Of a stretch of DNA of 64,000 nucleotides, positions 58,204-64,000 are shown piece by piece; position 1 is the stretch's first letter, and every line of letters starts with the position of its first letter. Origin of the DNA: Oscillospiraceae bacterium (GTDB lineage Bacteria > Bacillota > Clostridia > Oscillospirales > Ruminococcaceae); contig SVMX01000004.1 in the NCBI GenBank assembly GCA_015067175.1, positions 62,001 through 126,000 on the forward strand, read 5' to 3'. The position numbers and the translations under genes are program-made. The notes below the pieces were generated by a model, which worked only from the letters and a program-made list of their open reading frames with translations, was not told the DNA's origin and searched no databases.

Positions 58204-59193
58204 ATGGACATATTTCTTGACATCGTCCTTATACTCGCAGGCTTTGTTCTGCTGATAAAGGGCGCAGACTTTTTCGTTGACGGTGCAGCTTCCCTCGCAA
58301 GAAAGCTAAAGATACCGTCACTTGTTGTAGGATTGACCATAGTTGCGCTCGGCACCAGTTGTCCCGAGCTTGCAGTAAGCGTTTCCTCGTCGCTTAGTGG
58401 AGCGAACTCCATGGCAATAGGAAATGTTGTTGGCTCAAATCTGTTCAATCTGCTGGTCGTACTGGGCGTGTGCGCTGCTATCACACCCGTTGTGGTAAGC
58501 AAGGACGTAATAAAACGCGACTTCCCAGTTTCTATCGGCGTTATGGTAGTATTCGGCATACTGCTTCTTATCGGAACGCAAGACTATACGCTCGACTGGT
58601 ACGAAGCTGTCATATTGTTGGTTCTGCTCATAGGATATATGATTTGGACCGTTACAGCCGCACTGAAGAACAGAAAAAACGTAGTCGAAGAACAGACGAC
58701 TGAAAAATTCATTTGGTGGAAATGTGCGCTGTTTATAATCGGCGGTGCTGCAGGCATAGTTTTCGGAGGTACTCTTGTAGTTGATCACGCTGAAACTCTC
58801 TGCTGTGACAGGCTCGGCATCAGCCCTACACTCGTAGGTCTTACAGTATGCGCTATCGGAACCTCCCTACCCGAGCTCGTTACCTCCGTGGTTGCAGCCA
58901 AAAAGGGCGAAAGCGACATGGCTATCGGTAACGTTGTGGGCTCCAACATACTCAATGTAGTATGTATCCTCGGCGTTTCAGGACTTATCTCCCCCATTGA
59001 TGTATCGATGAATATCCCCATGAACATCATCATCGACATCTGCATCTTCCTTGCAACTGCGATACTCTGCTACATCTTCTGCCTCAACAAGAAGATAAAC
59101 CGTGTTGAGGGCATCGTTCTCGTGGTGCTGTATGTTGCGTACATGGTATACGCAATACTCCGCGAACCTGCTATTCAGGCGATGTTTGCATAA
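58204..59193 (+). CDS. Calcium/sodium antiporter (CaCA family)
   Basis: VGLTIVALGTSCPELAVSVSSSLSGANSMAIGNVVGSNLFN and VGLTVCAIGTSLPELVTSVVAAKKGESDMAIGNVVGSNILN alpha repeats. Confidence 0.94.
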   Translation: MDIFLDIVLILAGFVLLIKGADFFVDGAASLARKLKIPSLVVGLTIVALGTSCPELAVSVSSSLSGANSMAIGNVVGSNLFNLLVVLGVCAAITPVVVSKDVIKRDFPVSIGVMVVFGILLLIGTQDYTLDWYEAVILLVLLIGYMIWTVTAALKNRKNVVEEQTTEKFIWWKCALFIIGGAAGIVFGGTLVVDHAETLCCDRLGISPTLVGLTVCAIGTSLPELVTSVVAAKKGESDMAIGNVVGSNILNVVCILGVSGLISPIDVSMNIPMNIIIDICIFLATAILCYIFCLNKKINRVEGIVLVVLYVAYMVYAILREPAIQAMFA

Positions 59194-59216
59194 ACTATAC
59201 TAAAAAGCTATTGACA

Positions 59217-59253
59217 ACAAAGGGCGGCAGAAAAACACTGCCGCCCGTTTTAT
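59217..59253 (+). terminator. Intrinsic terminator
   Basis: AAAGGGCGGCAGAAAAACACTGCCGCCCGTTTT. Confidence 0.75.
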
Positions 59254-59277
59254 AAGCTGTATGAAAGGAACATCACA

Positions 59278-60810
59278 ATGAGCGAAAAGAACCATTCTTG
59301 GCTTGACAACGCCGTATTTTACGAAATATACCCCCAGTCCTTCCGCGATACCAACGCTGACGGCATCGGCGATTTCAACGGAATCATAGAAAAACTCGAC
59401 TATATCAAAGAGCTTGGCTGCAATGCCATATGGATAAATCCGTGCTTTCTCTCGCCTTTCGGTGACGCAGGATATGATGTACAGGATTACTGCACAGTCG
59501 CTCCGCGCTACGGAACAAACGAGGACCTTGTCCGCGTATTTGACGAAGCCCACAAACGTGGTATGCACGTTATTCTCGACCTTGTTCCCGGTCACACCTC
59601 AGTGGAGCATAGATGGTTTAAAGAGAGCATGAAGCCCGAGAAAAACGAGTACACCGACCGCTATATCTGGACCGATTCGATATGGGAATCCGTGGACTGT
59701 CTGCCTTGTCTGCGCGGTATATCTCAGCGCGACGGAAGCGTTGCACTAAATTTCTTTTCCACCCAACCGGCGCTGAATTATGGCTACTACAAACCCTCGC
59801 TCCCATGGCATCAAGCGATGACCGACGCGGGTCCGCTTGCCACCCGAGAAGCGATAAAGGACGTTATGCGCTTCTGGCTCAAAGCAGGCTGCGACGGCTT
59901 CCGTGTGGATATGGCAGGCTCACTTGTAAAGAACGACCCCGACGGCGAGGGCACTATAGAGCTTTGGCAGGATTTTCGCCGCTTTCTGGACGAGGAATTC
60001 CCTCATGCGGCGATGGTATCCGAATGGGGCGAACCCGACAAATCTTTACGCGGCGGCTTCCACATGGATTTTTTGCTGCATTTCGGACCCTCGCATTACA
60101 ACGACCTTTTCCGCTGCGACGAGCCTTATTTCTCAAAACGCGGCAAGGGCAGCACAGAGGAATTTATCGCAAAGTACAAGGAAAACTATGAAAAAACAGA
60201 CGGCAAGGGGCTTATCTGCATTCCCTCAGGAAATCACGATATGGACAGACTGGCACGCCGTCTTGACACAGACGAGATAAAGGTAGCATTCGCATTTCTG
60301 CTTACCATGCCCGGCGCGCCATTCATATACTACGGTGACGAAATAGGCATGAACTATGTAGAGGGACTTACCTCTGTAGAGGGCGGCTACGGACGTACAG
60401 GCTCGCGCTCCCCCATGCAGTGGAGCAAGGGACTTAACGCAGGTTTTTCCTCAGCGACCGCCGACAAGCTGTATATTCCGCTCGACCCATCGACTGACCG
60501 TCCCGACGCGGAAAGTCAGATGGCAGATGAATGCTCAGTATACAGCGAAACGAAACGCCTTATAGCGCTCAGAATGGCAAATCCTGCGCTGCAAAGCAAC
60601 GCAAAAATAGAATGGATACGCAATGACTACCCCACTGTATATCTGCGCGAATGCAGCGAGCAGAAGATACTCATAGTCATAAACCCCTCGGCACAGCCCT
60701 GCGAGGTTCAGCACATCGGCGGCAAATTACTGTACAGCATAGGCGAAGTGAAGATGTCTGAAACTGCTACAAGTCTTGGCGGCTGTGCAGCGGCGATCAT
60801 TGAGCTATAA
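59278..60810 (+). CDS. GH13 alpha-glucosidase/alpha-amylase family protein
   Basis: AVFYEIYPQSFRDTNADGIGDFNGI, GMHVILDLVPGHTS, GCDGFRVDMAGSLV, SGNHDMDRLA, YYGDEIGM. Confidence 0.93.
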   Translation: MSEKNHSWLDNAVFYEIYPQSFRDTNADGIGDFNGIIEKLDYIKELGCNAIWINPCFLSPFGDAGYDVQDYCTVAPRYGTNEDLVRVFDEAHKRGMHVILDLVPGHTSVEHRWFKESMKPEKNEYTDRYIWTDSIWESVDCLPCLRGISQRDGSVALNFFSTQPALNYGYYKPSLPWHQAMTDAGPLATREAIKDVMRFWLKAGCDGFRVDMAGSLVKNDPDGEGTIELWQDFRRFLDEEFPHAAMVSEWGEPDKSLRGGFHMDFLLHFGPSHYNDLFRCDEPYFSKRGKGSTEEFIAKYKENYEKTDGKGLICIPSGNHDMDRLARRLDTDEIKVAFAFLLTMPGAPFIYYGDEIGMNYVEGLTSVEGGYGRTGSRSPMQWSKGLNAGFSSATADKLYIPLDPSTDRPDAESQMADECSVYSETKRLIALRMANPALQSNAKIEWIRNDYPTVYLRECSEQKILIVINPSAQPCEVQHIGGKLLYSIGEVKMSETATSLGGCAAAIIEL

Positions 60811-60860
60811 AAAAACAAGCGCACTACCAAACGTGAGTCTTCTTTTACACGAAACACTTA

Positions 60861-60894
60861 ACCCCGCAGTTGTAAAACGGCGGGGTTAAAAAAC
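60861..60894. terminator. Intrinsic terminator
   Basis: AACCCCGCAGTTGTAAAACGGCGGGGTTAAAAAA. Confidence 0.75.
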
Positions 60895-60931
60895 TTATAT
60901 ATGACTGTCACACCCAAAAACGCTCCTGCTT

Positions 60932-61366
60932 TTATGCTAAATTATCGGGGCCGAAAGAGCTTGGCAGCAGCTCTTCAAGGGTTGTCTCGCGGTAGTCACT
61001 GACGCTTTTGCAGACTATAACTGTCATATCAGACGGCACACAGAACTCGCGCAGAACTTGTCGGCACACTCCGCAAGGATAAGCAAAGTCTGTTGCTTCA
61101 CTCATATCCTCGGTGCGTTTTCCGCCCGCTATTGCGATAGCCTTAAAGCTGCGGTGTCCCTCGCTGACAGCTTTAAATACCGCTGTGCGCTCTGCGCAGT
61201 TGGTCGCGCCGTAGGACGCATTTTCCACATTGCAGCCTGTATATATCGAGCCGTCCGCACATAGCAGCGCAGCTCCCACACAATAGCCCGAATAGGGCGC
61301 ATACGCATTTTTTCTGGCTTCAATGGCAAGAGAGATCAACTTTTCTCTGTATTCGCTGATGTCCAT
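60932..61366 (-). CDS. cdd: Cytidine deaminase
   Basis: NAYAPYSGYCVGAALLCADGSIYTGCNVENASYGATNCAERTAVFKA, YPCGVCRQVLREF. Confidence 0.95.
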   Translation of the reverse strand: MDISEYREKLISLAIEARKNAYAPYSGYCVGAALLCADGSIYTGCNVENASYGATNCAERTAVFKAVSEGHRSFKAIAIAGGKRTEDMSEATDFAYPCGVCRQVLREFCVPSDMTVIVCKSVSDYRETTLEELLPSSFGPDNLA

Positions 61367-61514
61367 TTCGCACCTCCGAAGTATAATTATATAATTATAA
61401 TAACATCAGACGAGCACAATGTCAACACTGTTTGTATTGACACCGCATCATAATTGTAATATAATTAGAGCATAGACAAACGGCTGTTCATCAAATACAA
61501 AGGAGCAAAAAAAT

Positions 61515-62255
61515 ATGCTGAAAAACAAGGTTGCAATAATCACAGGCGGCACAAGAGGAATTGGCTTTGCCATTGCTCAGGCATTCCTCAAAAACGGAGC
61601 AAAGGTTGCAGTTCTCGGATCGCGTAAGGAAACGGTAGATAACGCGCTTTCTAAGCTTAAATCAGAAAACTCATCATGGGAAGTCATGGGACTTTATCCC
61701 GACCTCACCGATTACAGCGCAGTTGAAGCAGCGTTCAAGACTATTTCCGAAAAATTCGGCGGTATAGATATCCTTGTAAACAACGCAGGTATCTCAGCCC
61801 GTGAGCCTATTGAAGCCTACGAACCCGATGCATTTAAAAAAATAATGGATCTGAATGTTACTGCGGTATTCAACGGTTGCAAGGCGGCTGTTCCGTTCAT
61901 GAAAGAAAAGGGCGGCAGCATAATCAACACCAGCTCCATGGTCGCAAAATTCGGACAGCAGAGCGGTGTGGGCTATCCTGCGTCAAAATTTGCTGTAAAC
62001 GGACTTACACAGAGCCTTGCACGCGAGCTTGGAAAATACAATATCCGCGTAAATGCCGTTGCTCCCGGAGTTACGCGCACCGACATGGTTGCTTCGCTTC
62101 CCGAGGAGATGGTAGCACGAGTTGCGGCGGGAATACCTCTCGGACGTGTGGGAGAGCCTGAAGAGGTCGCAAATGCGTTCCTGTTCCTTGCAAGCGATAT
62201 GGCAAGCTACATCTCGGGTGCGATACTCGCCGTTGACGGCGCAACAGTGAACTGA
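61515..62255 (+). CDS. SDR-family (FabG-like) oxidoreductase
   Basis: VAIITGGTRGIGFAIAQAFLKNGAKVAV, NNAGIS, YPASKFAVNGLTQSLARELGKYNIRVNAVAPGVTRTDM. Confidence 0.93.
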   Translation: MLKNKVAIITGGTRGIGFAIAQAFLKNGAKVAVLGSRKETVDNALSKLKSENSSWEVMGLYPDLTDYSAVEAAFKTISEKFGGIDILVNNAGISAREPIEAYEPDAFKKIMDLNVTAVFNGCKAAVPFMKEKGGSIINTSSMVAKFGQQSGVGYPASKFAVNGLTQSLARELGKYNIRVNAVAPGVTRTDMVASLPEEMVARVAAGIPLGRVGEPEEVANAFLFLASDMASYISGAILAVDGATVN

Positions 62256-62262
62256 TATATTT

Positions 62263-62300
62263 AAAAGCTCACCGATATTATTTCGGTGAGCTTAATTTGT
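62263..62300 (+). terminator. Intrinsic terminator
   Basis: AAAAGCTCACCGATATTATTTCGGTGAGCTTAATTT. Confidence 0.75.
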
Positions 62301-62417
62301 CGTTGTTTGCCGCGCAGACCTGTGTTCCGATAAAAAATAAGTCTTTGTACTTGATTTTTTATTGGTAAAGTAGTACAATATTATTAGTTGATACTATATC
62401 TGACAGGGAGGGTTACA

Positions 62418-63800
62418 GTGAAGCTTCATTGGAATACAAGATACCTTACTATAGCGGCATACGCTGTAGGCTCAATAGTTGTGAGCGCTCTTGCTATACT
62501 GCTTATCTTCAAATTTGACTCGGTCATGGAGAAGCTGTCGGTATTTGGCGCGATCGCAACGCCCATAATCATCGGCATATTTGTAGCCTATCTGCTCAAT
62601 CCGCTTATGACGTGGATAGAGACTAAATGGTTCAAAAAATGGTCGAAATCGGAAGATCACAAAAAGCGCGGCAGAGCGCGTGCATTGGCGCTGACTCTTA
62701 CAATGCTGTTTGTTGTTGCGGCATTGGCGCTGGTCGTTGTTATGGTTATACCTGAGCTAGTTGATAACATCATCACCATATTCTCGAATATGGATTCATA
62801 CATCGCAACAGTAAACGATTTTCTTAATGAAACATTTGAAAACAATCCCACACTGCTCGAGTTTTTCGATAACCCTCTTAATAACTTCAGCCAGTTCATC
62901 ACCAACCTATGGGAAGAGTACTCAAACGAGCTGCTCACATTTGCAGGAAACCTCGCAAACGGCGTTTGGTCTGTACTCTCCGCGATGTACAATTTCATCA
63001 TCGGACTTGTCATCTCGATATATCTCCTCGCTAAAAAAGAGATGTTCATCGGTCAGACGAAGAAGCTTATCTTTGCTTGTGTAAAGGTAAAGCGCGCTCA
63101 GCGTTTTCTTGCTATATGCCGCGAGGCGAGCAAGAAATTCCTTGGCTCTATCATGGGTAAGATCATTGAGGCGCTCATCGTTGCCTGCTTCTGCTTTATC
63201 GGCTGCACCTGCCTCAGCCTGCCGTATTCACTGCTTATTTCTGCGATAATGTTCGTATTTAACCTCATACCTTTTATCGGCCCGTTTATCGGCTGCATTC
63301 CCTGTACGCTGCTTCTGCTGCTGTCGGGCGACCCTATGAGCGCACTGTGGTTTGTGATATTCATTCTCATACTTCAGAATATCGACGGAAACATCATCTC
63401 TCCGTGGATACTGGGCGACTCTACAGGTCTTCCCGCTGTATGGGTGCTCATCGCCATTCTTATCGGCGGCGGATTCTTTGGCGTGCTTGGTATGCTCCTC
63501 GGTGTGCCTGTGTGTGCAGTTATCTATATGCTGTTCAAGGAGTTTATCGAGGGCAAGCTTCGAAAACGTAAGCTGCCGCTAAAAACAAACGACTATGTCG
63601 GCGATGTCGGGTATATAACTCCTGAATATCAATGCGACGAGTCTGAATATGAAGCTCCCATTACCGCTTCTGTTACTTCCGAGGTGCACAAGCCTACATT
63701 TAAAGAGGTGCTAGTCAATAAAAAGGACGAATATAAAAAGCGCTTCCATATAGGCGAGAAAAAGAAAAACGCTGACGAAAAGAAAGAACCAAAAAAATAA
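62418..63800 (+). CDS. AI-2E family (PerM/YdiK-type) transporter
   Basis: GTG start after GGGAGGG; polytopic; LPYSLLISAIMFVFNLIPFIGPFIGCIP, ILQNIDGNIISPWILGDSTGLPAVWVLIAILIGGGFFGVLGMLLGVPVCAVIY. Confidence 0.9.
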   Translation: MKLHWNTRYLTIAAYAVGSIVVSALAILLIFKFDSVMEKLSVFGAIATPIIIGIFVAYLLNPLMTWIETKWFKKWSKSEDHKKRGRARALALTLTMLFVVAALALVVVMVIPELVDNIITIFSNMDSYIATVNDFLNETFENNPTLLEFFDNPLNNFSQFITNLWEEYSNELLTFAGNLANGVWSVLSAMYNFIIGLVISIYLLAKKEMFIGQTKKLIFACVKVKRAQRFLAICREASKKFLGSIMGKIIEALIVACFCFIGCTCLSLPYSLLISAIMFVFNLIPFIGPFIGCIPCTLLLLLSGDPMSALWFVIFILILQNIDGNIISPWILGDSTGLPAVWVLIAILIGGGFFGVLGMLLGVPVCAVIYMLFKEFIEGKLRKRKLPLKTNDYVGDVGYITPEYQCDESEYEAPITASVTSEVHKPTFKEVLVNKKDEYKKRFHIGEKKKNADEKKEPKK

Positions 63801-63848
63801 ACTGTAAAAAAGCTGCTTTCGGTATGAACTGAAAGCAGCTTTTTTTGA
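63801..63848. terminator. Bidirectional intrinsic terminator
   Basis: AAAAAAGCTGCTTTCGGTATGAACTGAAAGCAGCTTTTTTT. Confidence 0.8.
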
Positions 63849-63857
63849 ATAACTTTT

Positions 63858-64000
63858 TTATTTAAGATATTGCGCGATCGTTTGATAGCATTTTAGCATT
63901 TCCGCCTCGGATATAGTCCTGTTTGCAGGGCTTGTAGACGGCAGGCATATCGCAGATGGGAAGTCGTCTCCGAAAAACCTGCAATAAAGCGAATACGCCT
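63858..64000 (-). CDS. C-terminal fragment of a probable DNA-deoxyinosine/uracil-DNA glycosylase-like protein (cut by window edge)
   Basis: Minus-strand frame AYSLYCRFFGDDFPSAICLPSTSPANRTISEAEMLKCYQTIAQYLK*; LPSTSPAN motif. Confidence 0.6.
   Translation of the reverse strand, partial: AYSLYCRFFGDDFPSAICLPSTSPANRTISEAEMLKCYQTIAQYLK

Noticed and set aside
1-64000. CRISPR array, tRNA/rRNA genes, integrase, phage or restriction-modification genes
   Set aside because: None seen: no regularly spaced direct repeats and no recognisable RNA genes or hallmark proteins on either strand.

Overview
The window looks like ordinary chromosome from an anaerobic, spore-forming Clostridia/Oscillospiraceae (Ruminococcus-like) bacterium. 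It is densely coded on both strands, with about 57 supported CDSs. I see no CRISPR array, rRNA, tRNA, prophage or intact transposase. Recognisable modules are: EAL-domain protein then trpBA then a GGDEF protein; galT and malQ; topB; two GH26/clan GH-A-type glycosidases; a NifX-like protein and a MATE transporter; a DEAD/DEAH helicase; lepA-hemW; an ECF sigma factor with a membrane partner; galE; pilT; spoIIP; leuA; nrdR; cdaA-ybbR-FAD dehydrogenase; an ABC-F ATPase; metY-like; DUF421/DUF4363-like; ilvA-ridA; a Ca/Na antiporter; GH13; cdd; an SDR; an AI-2E family permease; and a cut-off probable DNA glycosylase at the right edge. The most interesting material is non-coding or very small. (1) A ~130-nt promoter-leader-terminator arrangement lies in front of a MATE transporter; it has a possible 10-codon leader peptide and a structured 5' half that I cannot assign to a known riboswitch. 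(2) Two T-box leaders have predicted specifiers CUC/Leu before leuA and AUC/Ile before ilvA; the ilvA one lacks the canonical UGGNACCGYGG T-box sequence. (3) A perfect LacI/CcpA-type operator is embedded in the promoter of a pair of glycosidases with no evident signal peptide. (4) A 34-aa Asn/Gln-rich microprotein, absent from the ORF track, has a strong RBS and a sigma-G-like promoter. (5) There is a 244-bp cluster of seven hairpins bounded by identical 27-nt palindromes, with a related piece 39 kb away. (6) A 155-bp MITE-like element carries ~32-bp inverted terminal repeats. No single multi-gene system is clearly new. All functional assignments come from reading motifs by eye; no searches were run.
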